A program made the translations under genes and the position numbers. Shown here piece after piece: positions 1-7,786 of a stretch of DNA of 42,143 bases. Source of the stretch: Clostridia bacterium (GTDB lineage: Bacteria > Bacillota > Clostridia > Oscillospirales > CAG-272). The stretch is taken from positions 1 to 42,143 of the forward strand of contig JAFWPR010000131.1 of NCBI GenBank assembly GCA_017545225.1, written 5' to 3'. The first letter of the stretch is position 1. Every line of letters starts with the position of its first letter. The notes below the pieces were generated by a model. It did no database searches. It saw only the letters and a list, made by a program, of their open reading frames with translations, and had not been told where the DNA came from.

Positions 1-10
1 CATAGATGTT

Positions 11-76
11 AATCCTCCGTTTGTGGTTCTTTGTTTGGCTGGCAGGCCTTCTTTATTCTACCACAAACGGAGGATT
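11..76. repeat. 17-bp perfect inverted repeat with 32-base spacer
   Basis: Bases 11-27 and 60-76 are perfect reverse complements, separated by 32 bases. The arms carry CCTCC on the left and GGAGG on the right. No gene is seen in the first 175 bases. The structure could be the end of an upstream transcript or a mobile-element relic; the sequence does not decide. Confidence 0.6.
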
Positions 77-102
77 CTCTTCTCATCGGTTAACCTCTTT
101 TG

Positions 103-130
103 AACCACGCGACTATCGCGTGGTTTTCTT
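103..130 (+). terminator. Intrinsic terminator of a gene left of the window
   Basis: A 9-bp stem (103-111 with 117-125) closes a 5-base ACTAT loop and runs into TTTTCTT. Its orientation suits a plus-strand transcript that starts before the window. Confidence 0.75.
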
Positions 131-135
131 GATAC

Positions 136-178
136 AAAAAACGGTTTTCCCGGATCAAACCCGGGAAAACCGTTTTTA
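136..178. terminator. Strong bidirectional terminator, 17-bp stem
   Basis: Arms 137-153 and 161-177 pair perfectly around a 7-base loop, with A-run and T-run ends, so it can terminate in both directions. The stop codon of the minus-strand 5'-nucleotidase (176-178) lies in the stem, so that mRNA would end right after its coding region. Confidence 0.85.
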
Positions 179-1078
179 TCTCTTTTTTCTTACGGGAACG
201 CGTGCGGAGGGGACGAGTTTCGATGCGGGACCGGTGTGAACGGTCTGATCGTCGAAGAAGATATGCGCGCCGAACGACCTGAGCACCTCGGCCTTTTCTA
301 TTCCGCCCAGGAAGAACGCCTCGTCGATGTTGACGCCCCACTCTCTCAGAGTGCGGATCACCCTCTCGTGCGCCGGGGCGTTGCGCGCGGTGACGAGCGC
401 GGTTCGGATCGGCATCTCTTCAAAATCGAACTGCGACTGGACAAGGGATATCGTTTTCAGCAGTTTTGCGAACGGCCCCTCGGGAAGCGGTTTTTCCGCA
501 TTCTCGCGTTCGTGCTCGGTAAACGCCTCGATACCCTTCTCTTTATAGATCTGTTCTGATTCGTCCGAGAAGATAACGGCGTCGCCGTCGAAAGCGATGC
601 GTATCTGCTCTACCGGAGCGTCCGGGTCGATCGGCTGTTCGGTCGGCGAGCAGATCGTACCGGCCGCAAAGCCCGCGTTGATCGCCTCCTGAACGTCTTC
701 CTCGTCCGCCGAGAGGAAAAGGTCGGTCTTGAACGACGAGAGATACGGCGCGATCGACGCTCCGCTGACGAGAGCGGCGCGGCTGATGTCCAGACCGTAC
801 TTTTCTATCGAGTTGAATATGCGCAGGCTCGTGTCCGCGCTGTTTTTGGACATAACGATGACCTCGGTCAGCCGACGGTCGCCGAGATTGAGGTTGTGGA
901 GCGCTTTTACGAGCGGGAACGCGGTCCCGGGACGGAGAACGTCGTTTTCATGCTCGCGCTGATATTTGCGGTACGCGGGAAGGCCTTCCCTTTCGAACAC
1001 TTCGTTCGCCTCCTCGAGGTCGAAAAGCGCGCGGGAGGAAATGCCTACCACGAGTCTGTCGTTGAGATCGAATGGCAT
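176..1078 (-). CDS. Cytosolic 5'-nucleotidase family protein
   Basis: A 300-residue protein resembling the 5'-nucleotidase family that includes vertebrate cytosolic NT5C1 (Pfam PF06189), which dephosphorylates nucleoside monophosphates. Family-typical segments are visible: GISSRALFDLEE near the N-terminus, RIAFDGDAVIFSDESE in the middle, and VTARNAPAHERV followed by FFLGGIEKAEVL and FFDDQ near the C-terminus, consistent with a HAD-like fold. I chose the ATG at 1078 because AAAGGAG sits 9 bases upstream; a longer frame starting at 1144 would overlap the predicted promoter. It is monocistronic, divergent from the GTPase operon, and ends inside a terminator stem. Substrate preference cannot be read from sequence. 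Confidence 0.85.
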   Translation of the reverse strand: MPFDLNDRLVVGISSRALFDLEEANEVFEREGLPAYRKYQREHENDVLRPGTAFPLVKALHNLNLGDRRLTEVIVMSKNSADTSLRIFNSIEKYGLDISRAALVSGASIAPYLSSFKTDLFLSADEEDVQEAINAGFAAGTICSPTEQPIDPDAPVEQIRIAFDGDAVIFSDESEQIYKEKGIEAFTEHERENAEKPLPEGPFAKLLKTISLVQSQFDFEEMPIRTALVTARNAPAHERVIRTLREWGVNIDEAFFLGGIEKAEVLRSFGAHIFFDDQTVHTGPASKLVPSARVPVRKKR

Positions 1079-1107
1079 CGCGGAAACTCCTTTTTTCGTG
1101 TACAAAT

Positions 1108-1135
1108 ATGATACCACATTTTCGGACGTTGTCAA
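1108..1135 (-). promoter_or_regulatory. Predicted promoter of the 5'-nucleotidase
   Basis: TTGACA (1130-1135) and TATCAT (1108-1113) are separated by 16 bases on the minus strand. The transcript would start about 20 bases before the AAAGGAG site. Confidence 0.65.
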
Positions 1136-1148
1136 TCCCTCCACCGAG

Positions 1149-1177
1149 TTGAAAAATTATTTAAAAAGTGATATAAT
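1149..1177 (+). promoter_or_regulatory. Predicted promoter of the G3E GTPase operon
   Basis: TTGAAA (1149-1154), a 17-base spacer and a consensus TATAAT (1172-1177) preceded by an extended TGA element. It faces away from the nucleotidase promoter. I looked for a Zur- or Fur-type palindrome around it and could not identify one with confidence. Confidence 0.75.
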
Positions 1178-1245
1178 AGAGTTTTGGGGAAGATCTGATT
1201 CCCCGGAAAAGAACTGCCGCGCGGCGCGGCGGAGAGGAGTATTTT

Positions 1246-2463
1246 ATGACAAAAGTTGATATTTTTTCGGGATTTCTCGGCGCCGGTAAAACGACGCTGA
1301 TAAAAAAACTGATAAAAGAGGCGTACCGCGGCGAGATGATCGTCGTCATCGAAAACGAATTCGGCAAGATCGGGATCGACAGCGGCTTCCTTCAGGAGGC
1401 GGGGATCCGGATAACCGAGATGAATTCGGGATGCATCTGCTGTTCCCTCGTCGGCGATTTCGGCGTGGCGCTCGGCAAGGTCAAAGCCGAGTACGATCCG
1501 GACAGGATCGTTATCGAGCCGTCGGGCGTAGGCAAACTCTCCGACGTCATCCGCGCCGTCCGCGACGCGGGTGTGGAGGGACTTGAGCTGAACGCCTTCA
1601 CAACGGTCATCGACGCGTCGAAGTGCGCGATGTACATGAAGAATTTCGCGGAGTTCTACCGCAATCAGATAGAGTTCGCGTCGTCCGTCATCTTCTCCCG
1701 CACCGACGGGATAAGAGAGGACAAGCTCGCCGACGCCGAGCGGATCGTCCGCGAGATCAACCCGTCGGCGTCGCTCATCACGACGCCGTGGGACAAGCTC
1801 GACGGGCGCGACATCCTCGACGTTATGGAAAAGCGGAACACGCTGGAGGCGGAACTGCTCCACCTGCTTGAAGAGGAGAAGAAAAAGGATCATCACCACC
1901 ATCACCATCATCACGAGGACGGCGAGGAATGCGACGATCCCGAGTGCGAGTGCCATCATCACCACGATGATGAGGACGACGACGATGAGCACGGGCATCA
2001 TCACCGTCATCATGAAGAGGAACACGAACATCATCATCACCATCACGACGATGATGACGACGATGATGACGAGCATGGGCATCACCATCATCACCATCAT
2101 CATGAGGACGGCGAGGAGTGCGACGATCCCGAGTGCGAATGCCACCATCACCATGACGACGACGGGCATCATCACCATCACGATCACGACGCGGACGAGG
2201 TGTTCACGAGCTGGGGCGTCGAGACCGCGGGCAAGTTCACCGAGGGCAAGATCGAGGATATTCTCGACGAACTTCTTACAGGCCGCTACGGCATGATCCT
2301 GCGTGCCAAGGGCATCGTCGACTCGGGCGAGGCGGAGTGGATCCACTTTGACTACGTACCGGGCGAGAAGAACGTCAGACGCGGGCCCGCCGGAGTCACC
2401 GGAAAGCTGTGCGTGATCGGAACCGGGCTCGATAAGAAGGGACTCGCGGAACTGTTCAACTGA
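1246..2463 (+). CDS. G3E (CobW/CobW_C) GTPase with His/Asp/Cys-rich metal-binding insert
   Basis: A 405-residue P-loop GTPase of the G3E family, whose members deliver metals such as zinc, nickel or cobalt. The GTPase half shows a Walker A motif GFLGAGKTT (residues 9-17), ENEFG (36-40), the metal-binding CICC (63-66), EPSG (91-94) and SRTD (152-155). Residues 216-315 form a very acidic, histidine-rich insert with six cysteines, built around a duplicated 27-residue unit. A CobW_C-like domain follows (about 316-405). A GGAGAGGAG ribosome site precedes the ATG. It is the first gene of an operon with a second G3E GTPase and an HD protein. His-rich inserts in this family often accompany zinc or nickel storage; the actual metal is inference. 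Confidence 0.92.
   Translation: MTKVDIFSGFLGAGKTTLIKKLIKEAYRGEMIVVIENEFGKIGIDSGFLQEAGIRITEMNSGCICCSLVGDFGVALGKVKAEYDPDRIVIEPSGVGKLSDVIRAVRDAGVEGLELNAFTTVIDASKCAMYMKNFAEFYRNQIEFASSVIFSRTDGIREDKLADAERIVREINPSASLITTPWDKLDGRDILDVMEKRNTLEAELLHLLEEEKKKDHHHHHHHHEDGEECDDPECECHHHHDDEDDDDEHGHHHRHHEEEHEHHHHHHDDDDDDDDEHGHHHHHHHHEDGEECDDPECECHHHHDDDGHHHHHDHDADEVFTSWGVETAGKFTEGKIEDILDELLTGRYGMILRAKGIVDSGEAEWIHFDYVPGEKNVRRGPAGVTGKLCVIGTGLDKKGLAELFN
1891..2160 (+). repeat. In-frame duplication of a 27-residue His/Cys unit
   Basis: Units at 1891-1971 (residues 216-242) and 2080-2160 (residues 279-305) encode identical peptides: eight His, then EDGEECDDPECEC, four His and two Asp. The DNA copies differ at eight positions, all synonymous third bases. 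The linker between them is a looser His/Asp/Glu tract. Confidence 0.9.
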
Positions 2464-2473
2464 GGTAGATAAA

Positions 2474-3418
2474 ATGGATATACCGGTATATCTTTTCACG
2501 GGATTTCTCGAGTCGGGCAAAACGACTTTCATCCAGCAGACGCTGGAGAGACCCGATTTTTACGAAAACGGAAACGAGAGACCGCTCGTTATCCTCTGCG
2601 AGGAGGGCGAGGAGGATCTCGATCCGCTCTCGTTCCCGGCGGGCGGAGCCGCCGCCGAGACGCTTGACGGCGAAAGGCAGCTCAATCCCGACAAGCTCGA
2701 GGCGTTGCGCCGCAAGCACGATGCGACGTGCGTGATCGTCGAGTACAACGGGATGTGGACGCTCGACAAACTGTACGCGGCGCTCCCGGACGGATGGTTC
2801 ATCTTTCAGGAAGTCAACGTCGCGGACTCGACGATGATCGAAGTCTTCAACGCGAATATGCGGAACCTCGTCGTCGACAAGTTCACGGGATGCGATCTCG
2901 TCATCTTCAACCGGTGCGACGGGGATACCGATTTCGATACGCTGCACAAACTCGTCAGAGGCGTCAGCAGGCGTCCCGACATCGTTTACGAACACGTGGA
3001 CGGATCTGCGGCGTACGACGACATCGAGGATCCCCTGCCCTTCGATATGGATGCGCCGATCGTCGAGGTCGGCGACAGGGATTACGCGCTCTTTTACAGG
3101 GATCTCGCGGAAAATCCTCCGGACTGGGACGGGAAGACGGTACGCTTTCTCGGTCAGACGAACGGCCTCAAGAATCTGCCCGCGGGCGGCTTCGTCATCG
3201 GCAGACCGGTCATGACGTGCTGCGTCGAGGACATCACGTTCAGCGGGCTGTTCTCGGAGACGGGCGCCGACCGCGTGAAAAACGGCGTATGGTACCGGGT
3301 GACCGGAAAGCTCACCGTCAAGAACTGCGCGGTGTACGGAAGAGTCGGTCCCGTGATGCGGCTTATCTCCGCCGAAGAGGCTGACGCGCCGGAGCAGCCG
3401 GTCTCAACGTTTTATTGA
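2474..3418 (+). CDS. G3E-type GTPase fused to a YcgQ/DUF1980-like C-terminal domain
   Basis: A 314-residue protein with a P-loop GFLESGKTT (10-18) and NRCD (146-149) as guanine-specificity motif, typical of CobW-like GTPases. It lacks the CxCC metal motif of its upstream neighbour. The C-terminal part (about 205-300) contains GRPVMTCC (CC at 249-250) followed by VED, resembling the C-terminal domain of the YcgQ/TIGR03943 membrane proteins, which commonly neighbour CobW-like genes. Here the two parts appear joined in one chain without membrane segments. It starts 10 bases after the first GTPase with GAGG as ribosome site, so the two are co-transcribed and perhaps act as partners in metal handling. 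The fusion call rests on motif memory. Confidence 0.78.
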   Translation: MDIPVYLFTGFLESGKTTFIQQTLERPDFYENGNERPLVILCEEGEEDLDPLSFPAGGAAAETLDGERQLNPDKLEALRRKHDATCVIVEYNGMWTLDKLYAALPDGWFIFQEVNVADSTMIEVFNANMRNLVVDKFTGCDLVIFNRCDGDTDFDTLHKLVRGVSRRPDIVYEHVDGSAAYDDIEDPLPFDMDAPIVEVGDRDYALFYRDLAENPPDWDGKTVRFLGQTNGLKNLPAGGFVIGRPVMTCCVEDITFSGLFSETGADRVKNGVWYRVTGKLTVKNCAVYGRVGPVMRLISAEEADAPEQPVSTFY

Positions 3419-3437
3419 GGAACGGAACAATAATAAT

Positions 3438-4094
3438 ATGACGTACGAAGAAATCAAGAACAACGAAGAAGTCAGAACCTATATCCGTCAGGCGGATATG
3501 TCGCTCTCCGCGCTCGGATTTACCGAGCACAGTTTCGCTCACGTAACTCTTGTTGCCGAAACCGCGGGGTACATACTCGAAACGCTCGGGTACGACGAAA
3601 GAACGGTCGAACTCGCCCGGATCGCCGGATATCTTCACGATATCGGCAATCTCGTCAACCGGATCGAGCACAGTCAGTCGGGCGCTATCATGGCTTTCAG
3701 GATCCTCGATCATCTGAAATTCCCGCCCGAGGAAACGGGGATGATCGTCTCGGCGATCGGAAACCACGACGAGGGGACCGGAACGCCCGTGAGCCCGCTC
3801 GCCGCCGCTCTGATCCTTGCGGACAAAAGCGACGTGAGGCGCAACCGAGTGAGAAATCAGGACGTAACGACTTTCGATATCCACGACCGCGTGAACTATT
3901 CCGTGACAAAGTCGGAACTGAAGATCAACAGGGCGCACTCCCTCATAAAACTGAAACTGACGGTCGATACGCATTACGGCTCCGTGATGGATTATTTCGA
4001 GATATTCCTTCAAAGGATGATCCTTTGCAGAAAAGCCGCGGAAACGCTCGGCCTCGAATTCAAGCTTATGATAAACGAACAGCAGCTGATTTGA
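3438..4094 (+). CDS. HD-domain phosphohydrolase
   Basis: A 218-residue protein with HD-superfamily metal-binding residues: His31/His35 near the N-terminus, the LHDIGN motif (His67, Asp68), EHS (His77), GNHDEG (His110, Asp111) and Asp129 in ADKSD. HD proteins hydrolyse phosphate esters of nucleotides or related compounds using two metal ions; the substrate cannot be inferred. It starts 19 bases after the G3E-fusion gene with a modest GAGGAACGGA ribosome site and is the last gene before a strong terminator, so it belongs to the same operon. Its co-transcription with two metal chaperone GTPases may mean it is a client metalloenzyme, which is conjecture. Confidence 0.82.
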   Translation: MTYEEIKNNEEVRTYIRQADMSLSALGFTEHSFAHVTLVAETAGYILETLGYDERTVELARIAGYLHDIGNLVNRIEHSQSGAIMAFRILDHLKFPPEETGMIVSAIGNHDEGTGTPVSPLAAALILADKSDVRRNRVRNQDVTTFDIHDRVNYSVTKSELKINRAHSLIKLKLTVDTHYGSVMDYFEIFLQRMILCRKAAETLGLEFKLMINEQQLI

Positions 4095-4098
4095 AATG

Positions 4099-4126
4099 AA
4101 AAAGGACGTCTTGCGACGTCCTTTTT
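4099..4126. terminator. Bidirectional terminator between convergent genes
   Basis: A 12-bp stem (4099-4110 with 4115-4126) with a TTGC loop, flanked by A and T runs. It ends the GTPase/HD operon on the plus strand and the HTH gene on the minus strand. Confidence 0.88.
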
Positions 4127-4150
4127 TTATTTGAAATGCGCTTTACGCCG

Positions 4151-4762
4151 TCAGTTCCTTTTGAGCGGAAGCCTGATCTTTTTCAGATCCTGCTTGTAAT
4201 TGAAAACGTATCGAACGACGATCAGCCCCTGCAGCGGGATCCCGAGGAAATACATATACCACGGATTGGCGGCGAGCAGATGCAGATATACGCACGTGAT
4301 CAGCGACCATACGAAGACCGACGCGCAGATGAGAAGCAGGACGTTCGACCGTCCCTTACGGTTGCAGAACCACAGTATAAACGCCGTCGCCGGGACGCCC
4401 CAGACGAACAGCTGCCATATATTCGTCTGCCTGGTGATCTTGAAATAAACGAAAACGGCGCAGAGGACGAACCAGATCTCACACACGAGAAAGATCTGCG
4501 ACAGGATCATTCGGCTGACTGCCGACGGCGAGGACGCCGCGGACTCTTCGCTCTGCTCCTCCGTGATCGCGGAAACGGGTACTCCGAACACTTCGCTCAA
4601 AACGTAGATCGTCTCAAGGTCCGGAACGACGTCGCCCGTCTCCCATCTGGAGATCGCTTTATCGGAATAATTGATCAGTCCCGCCAGTTCCGCCTGCGTC
4701 AGGTTCTTTTCTTTTCTCAGCCTTATTATGTTTTGCGATACGATTCTTTTAACGTCTTCCAT
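4151..4762 (-). CDS. XRE-family HTH regulator with C-terminal membrane domain
   Basis: A 203-residue protein starting MEDVKRIV. Residues about 5-60 form a Cro/CI-type HTH: an LTQAELAGLI helix, then the SDKAISRWE recognition region, then a PDLETIYVLSEVFGV helix. After an acidic/Ser linker there are four hydrophobic segments consistent with membrane helices (ILSQIFLV..., IWQLFVWGV..., VLLLICASV..., WYMYFLGI...), ending in a basic tail. Membrane-tethered XRE regulators are common in Clostridia, but the signal is unknown. I chose the ATG at 4762 because the predicted -10 lies 7 bases upstream; an earlier in-frame ATG at 4780 would fall inside the promoter. No ribosome site precedes the chosen start. 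Confidence 0.85.
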   Translation of the reverse strand: MEDVKRIVSQNIIRLRKEKNLTQAELAGLINYSDKAISRWETGDVVPDLETIYVLSEVFGVPVSAITEEQSEESAASSPSAVSRMILSQIFLVCEIWFVLCAVFVYFKITRQTNIWQLFVWGVPATAFILWFCNRKGRSNVLLLICASVFVWSLITCVYLHLLAANPWYMYFLGIPLQGLIVVRYVFNYKQDLKKIRLPLKRN

Positions 4763-4768
4763 GCCTAC

Positions 4769-4797
4769 AATATACCACAAAGAAGCCGAAAAATCAA
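4769..4797 (-). promoter_or_regulatory. Promoter predicting a leaderless mRNA
   Basis: TTGATT (4792-4797), a 17-base spacer and TATATT (4769-4774), with an upstream TGG extension. A start site 6-8 bases downstream coincides with the ATG at 4762. Confidence 0.7.
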
Positions 4798-4890
4798 GTG
4801 ATTACGCCAAATTCCCGCTCCGGTAGAGTCCACTCTCGCTGCGGTTTACGCCCGTCTTGATTTCAGAGAACCGGATCCGTTGACTTTATC

Positions 4891-4919
4891 TTTACTTTTC
4901 AAAGACCGGGTTTTAGAAT
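4891..4919 (+). promoter_or_regulatory. Predicted promoter of the first GT8 gene
   Basis: TTTACT (4891-4896), a 17-base spacer and TAGAAT (4914-4919). The gene starts at 4959 after an AAGGAG site. Confidence 0.6.
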
Positions 4920-4958
4920 GAGAACGTCAAAAACGATTTCAAGGAGATTCAGAAAAAA

Positions 4959-5900
4959 ATGAAAGACGTTATTCCAGTTTTTTTTGCATGCAACGACAGG
5001 TACGTGCCTTACCTCGACACGGCGATCATCTCGCTCGTTTCCCACGTCTCTGACGATAACGAATACAGGATCACGGTAATGAAAACCGATATCTCGGAGG
5101 AGAATCAGCGGGCACTGAAAAAACACGCAAAGACAAACGTGTCGATCGAATTCTTCGACGTTCAGGATATGCTGGAGCCCGTTAAGGGAAAACTGCCGGA
5201 AATGTTCTACTTCGGCGTCGCCGCTTATTTCAGGTTTTTCATCGAAACGTCTTTTCCCCAATACGATAAAGCCGTCTATCTCGACAGCGACGTGATCCTC
5301 CTCGAGGATATCGCGGAACTGTACCGGACGGATATCGGGGACAACCTCGTCGGCGCGGTGTACGAGCAGAATACCGACAGAAGTCCCATGTTTACGAATT
5401 ACGTGGAAGATATCATCGGTATACCGTACTATACGTATTTCAACTCGGGCGTTATGGTAATGAATCTGAAAGAGTTCAGAGAGTTCAAGGTTCAAGACAG
5501 ATTTATCGGGATGCTGACCGAGTATAACTTCGACTGCCTCGCTCCCGATCAGGAATATCTCAACGTCATCTGTCACGGCAGAGTGAAATATCTGCCGACC
5601 GGATGGAACAAGCACAGTTTTCCCGAGGCGCCGGAGGGAGAACTGAAACTGTGTCACTACGCCCTCTCGAACAAGCCGTGGCATTACGAAGATACGATAA
5701 ACGGCGAATATTTCTGGGAATACGCGAAAAAGAGCGAATTCTACAGATCTCTCGCCGAGGGACTCAAAAACTACTCGGACGCAGACAGGCAGAGGGACCG
5801 CGAGGCGTTCGATGCGCTTGTAAAGAGTATTGAAGATATTTACGGAAGTGAAAGAACTTTCAAAAAGCTGTGGTTCGGTAAGGAGGCCGCGTATGCCTGA
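4959..5900 (+). CDS. Glycosyltransferase family 8 protein
   Basis: A 313-residue GT8 enzyme of the LgtC/GspA type, which transfers a sugar from a nucleotide donor with retention of configuration. Visible motifs are the N-terminal PVFFACNDRYVPYLDTAI fold start, the metal-binding DSD (109-111) in AVYLDSDVILL, FNSGVMVMNL (161-170), PDQEYLNVI, and HYALSNKPW (233-241), the C-terminal metal/phosphate motif. It has no signal peptide or membrane helix, so it acts in the cytoplasm. The next gene, an acyltransferase, overlaps its end by 8 bases, which suggests a joint role in making a lipid-linked sugar. It is related to the GT8 gene at 7783 along its whole length. Donor and acceptor are unknown. Confidence 0.9.
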   Translation: MKDVIPVFFACNDRYVPYLDTAIISLVSHVSDDNEYRITVMKTDISEENQRALKKHAKTNVSIEFFDVQDMLEPVKGKLPEMFYFGVAAYFRFFIETSFPQYDKAVYLDSDVILLEDIAELYRTDIGDNLVGAVYEQNTDRSPMFTNYVEDIIGIPYYTYFNSGVMVMNLKEFREFKVQDRFIGMLTEYNFDCLAPDQEYLNVICHGRVKYLPTGWNKHSFPEAPEGELKLCHYALSNKPWHYEDTINGEYFWEYAKKSEFYRSLAEGLKNYSDADRQRDREAFDALVKSIEDIYGSERTFKKLWFGKEAAYA

Positions 5901-6723
5901 CTCGGAAGAAAGACTTCGCGTGCTCGCAAGGATCGCGGAATACGAGAAGGAGGGACGGTTCAACGACGACGTGGAAGAAGACGATCCCCCCGTTCCGATT
6001 AAGCCCGGCGAAGTCGACTATACGAACAGGAAGATCTCAAGCAAACTCAAGACTTCCGCCGCCAATTTCCTCGGCCGTACTTTTTTCTGGAATATGGCCA
6101 AACACAAAAAACTGGTCATAAAGGACGTTTCCGGCCTTGAAAACGCCACGGCCGTAAAAGGCGGGGCTATCGTTACCTGCAATCATTTCAATATCTGCGA
6201 CAATTACACCGTATATAAAACGATAAAACCCGCTCTGAAAAAGCGTCACTATCTTTACAAAGTGATAAAAGAGAGCAACTACACCAACTTCAAAGGACCC
6301 GTAAGACTGATGATGCGTCACGGGAACACCATGCCGCTCAGTTCAAACGTCTGCGTGATGAAAGAGTTTTTCGAAGGGATGAAGACTCTTCTCGAACGCG
6401 GAGAAAAAATACTTATTTATCCCGAACAGGCCATGTGGTTCAACTACAGAAAGCCGAGGCCGCTCAAGCCCGGCGCGTTCTGGTTCGCGGCTAAATTCAA
6501 CGTCCCCGTAATTCCCGTCTTCATCGGAATGAAAGACACCGAAATACTTGACGACAACGGATTCCCCGTTCAGGAATACTACGTTTATTACTTACCGGCG
6601 ATTTATCCCGACACCGATCTCAATGTGAGAGATAATTCGGAAATAATGATGAAAAAGAATTACAGGATGTGGGTCGAGACATACGAAAAGTTTTATGGCA
6701 AAAAACTGTCATACAATCATTGA
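5893..6723 (+). CDS. PlsC-like lysophospholipid/glycerolipid acyltransferase
   Basis: A 276-residue acyltransferase of the PlsC superfamily. The catalytic HX4D box is NHFNICDN, preceded by GGAIVTC. A YPEQAMWFNYRKPRPLKPG segment follows, matching the family's second acceptor-binding block, then a PVIPVFIGMKD segment. An N-terminal extension of about 70 charged residues precedes the domain. I chose the ATG at 5893, inside the end of the GT8 gene, because AGGAGG sits 7 bases upstream; an earlier ATG at 5830 lacks such a site and lies fully within the GT8 gene. Coupling to a GT8 suggests acylation of a glycolipid or a surface-polymer anchor, which is inference. A terminator follows at 6833. Confidence 0.87.
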   Translation: MPDSEERLRVLARIAEYEKEGRFNDDVEEDDPPVPIKPGEVDYTNRKISSKLKTSAANFLGRTFFWNMAKHKKLVIKDVSGLENATAVKGGAIVTCNHFNICDNYTVYKTIKPALKKRHYLYKVIKESNYTNFKGPVRLMMRHGNTMPLSSNVCVMKEFFEGMKTLLERGEKILIYPEQAMWFNYRKPRPLKPGAFWFAAKFNVPVIPVFIGMKDTEILDDNGFPVQEYYVYYLPAIYPDTDLNVRDNSEIMMKKNYRMWVETYEKFYGKKLSYNH

Positions 6724-6832
6724 ATCAAAGACGGCGCAGATACGTTATGCGAGTTCGAAACGAACGCAATGTTACGCAGCCTTATGTCTTTATACAGCAC
6801 GAAAACTACAAATATCAACGAATTCTACAATC

Positions 6833-6865
6833 AGTAGAGCGGTCCTCCTCCGCTCTACTTTTTCT
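6833..6865 (+). terminator. Terminator after the GT8/acyltransferase pair
   Basis: A 10-bp stem (6833-6842 with 6850-6859) and 7-base loop followed by a T-rich run. It separates the first pair of genes from the two GT8 genes downstream, which have their own promoter. The remainder of 6724-6961 shows no gene. Confidence 0.85.
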
Positions 6866-6902
6866 ATCTCATAATACGAGAGAACGGGAAGGAATGTTGT
6901 CC

Positions 6903-6931
6903 TTGACATTAAACCTCTGACGGCTTAAACT
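6903..6931 (+). promoter_or_regulatory. Predicted promoter of the second GT8 operon
   Basis: Consensus TTGACA (6903-6908), a 17-base spacer and TAAACT (6926-6931), followed by AAGGAG at 6946-6951 and the ATG at 6962. Confidence 0.75.
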
Positions 6932-6961
6932 TGGCGACAGAAAAAAAGGAGAAAAAGATAA

Positions 6962-7786
6962 ATGATCTACCTGCTCTACGCCGGCAACCGGTATATTTTT
7001 GACGGCATCCTTATTTCTTCCCTTTCCGCAGCGCGTCACTCTTCACGTTCCGTCTCAGTTACAATACTGACAATGGATCTGTCCGATCAAAGCAATGTTT
7101 TCGCCCCTATAACCGAAAGTCAGCGCGCATTTCTTGAACAAATCCTTAAAAAAGAAGATCCCCGCAATTCAGTGACGTTATCGGATGTAGGCGAGTTGTA
7201 TCGAAAAAAGTTCAGCGACTCGCCGAACGCCGGAACTTCGTATTCTCCGTACTGTTTCCTGCGCCTGTTCGCTGACAAACTCGATCTGCCTGACAAAGTC
7301 CTCTATCTTGACGCGGATACCGTTGTGAACAGTGACCTCTCCGACCTTTTCGATACTGATCTGACCAGATACGAATACGCTGCCGTACTCGATTACTACG
7401 GCAAAATCTTTATGGGTCCGCGCTACACCAACTCCGGGGTTATGCTTATGAACATGCCTGAGATACGAATTACGGGACTGCTTTCTGCCGCCGCCGAAAT
7501 GTGCGCAAAAAAACGGTTGTTCCTCCCGGATCAAACCGCCATCTACCGCTGCACAAAGCGAAAAAAACTGCTGCCCCGCCGCTTTAACGAGCAAAAACGA
7601 TACAACCGGCCAGACACTGTGATCCAACACTTCACCAAAACTGTCCTTTGGCTGCCGTTCTTCCATACTCGCTCAATTAAGCCCTGGCAAACCGAAGAAG
7701 TAAAAAAATCGCTCACCCACCGCTATGATTCTTTACTTGAAGAATACATCACCATAAAAAGATCCTATGAGGAGGAATCAAGATGA
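6962..7786 (+). CDS. Glycosyltransferase family 8 protein, short divergent type
   Basis: A 274-residue GT8 relative. It starts with a short MIYLLYAGNRYIFDGILISS strand-helix, carries the metal-binding DAD in KVLYLDADTVV, then NSGVMLMNM and LPDQTAIYR, and ends with an HF...KPW region in which the His and KPW are farther apart than in the flanking GT8 proteins. It therefore belongs to a different GT8 subfamily from the genes at 4959 and 7783. No membrane segment is present. Its stop codon overlaps the next start (ATGA), so the two are translationally coupled. By eye this gene and the next are less G+C rich than neighbours, which may point to separate acquisition. Confidence 0.85.
   Translation: MIYLLYAGNRYIFDGILISSLSAARHSSRSVSVTILTMDLSDQSNVFAPITESQRAFLEQILKKEDPRNSVTLSDVGELYRKKFSDSPNAGTSYSPYCFLRLFADKLDLPDKVLYLDADTVVNSDLSDLFDTDLTRYEYAAVLDYYGKIFMGPRYTNSGVMLMNMPEIRITGLLSAAAEMCAKKRLFLPDQTAIYRCTKRKKLLPRRFNEQKRYNRPDTVIQHFTKTVLWLPFFHTRSIKPWQTEEVKKSLTHRYDSLLEEYITIKRSYEEESR

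Noticed and set aside
1080..1245. Zur or Fur operator upstream of the G3E GTPase operon
   Set aside because: A-T-rich sequence is present but no convincing palindrome was found.
1891..2190. Repeated tract that could be mistaken for a CRISPR-like array
   Set aside because: The repeats are in-frame codons for His/Asp, without unique spacers or cas genes.
1132..2532. 466-residue open frame on the minus strand, opposite the His-rich GTPase
   Set aside because: It mirrors the real gene; its Met/Val-rich low-complexity run is simply the complement of His/Asp codons.
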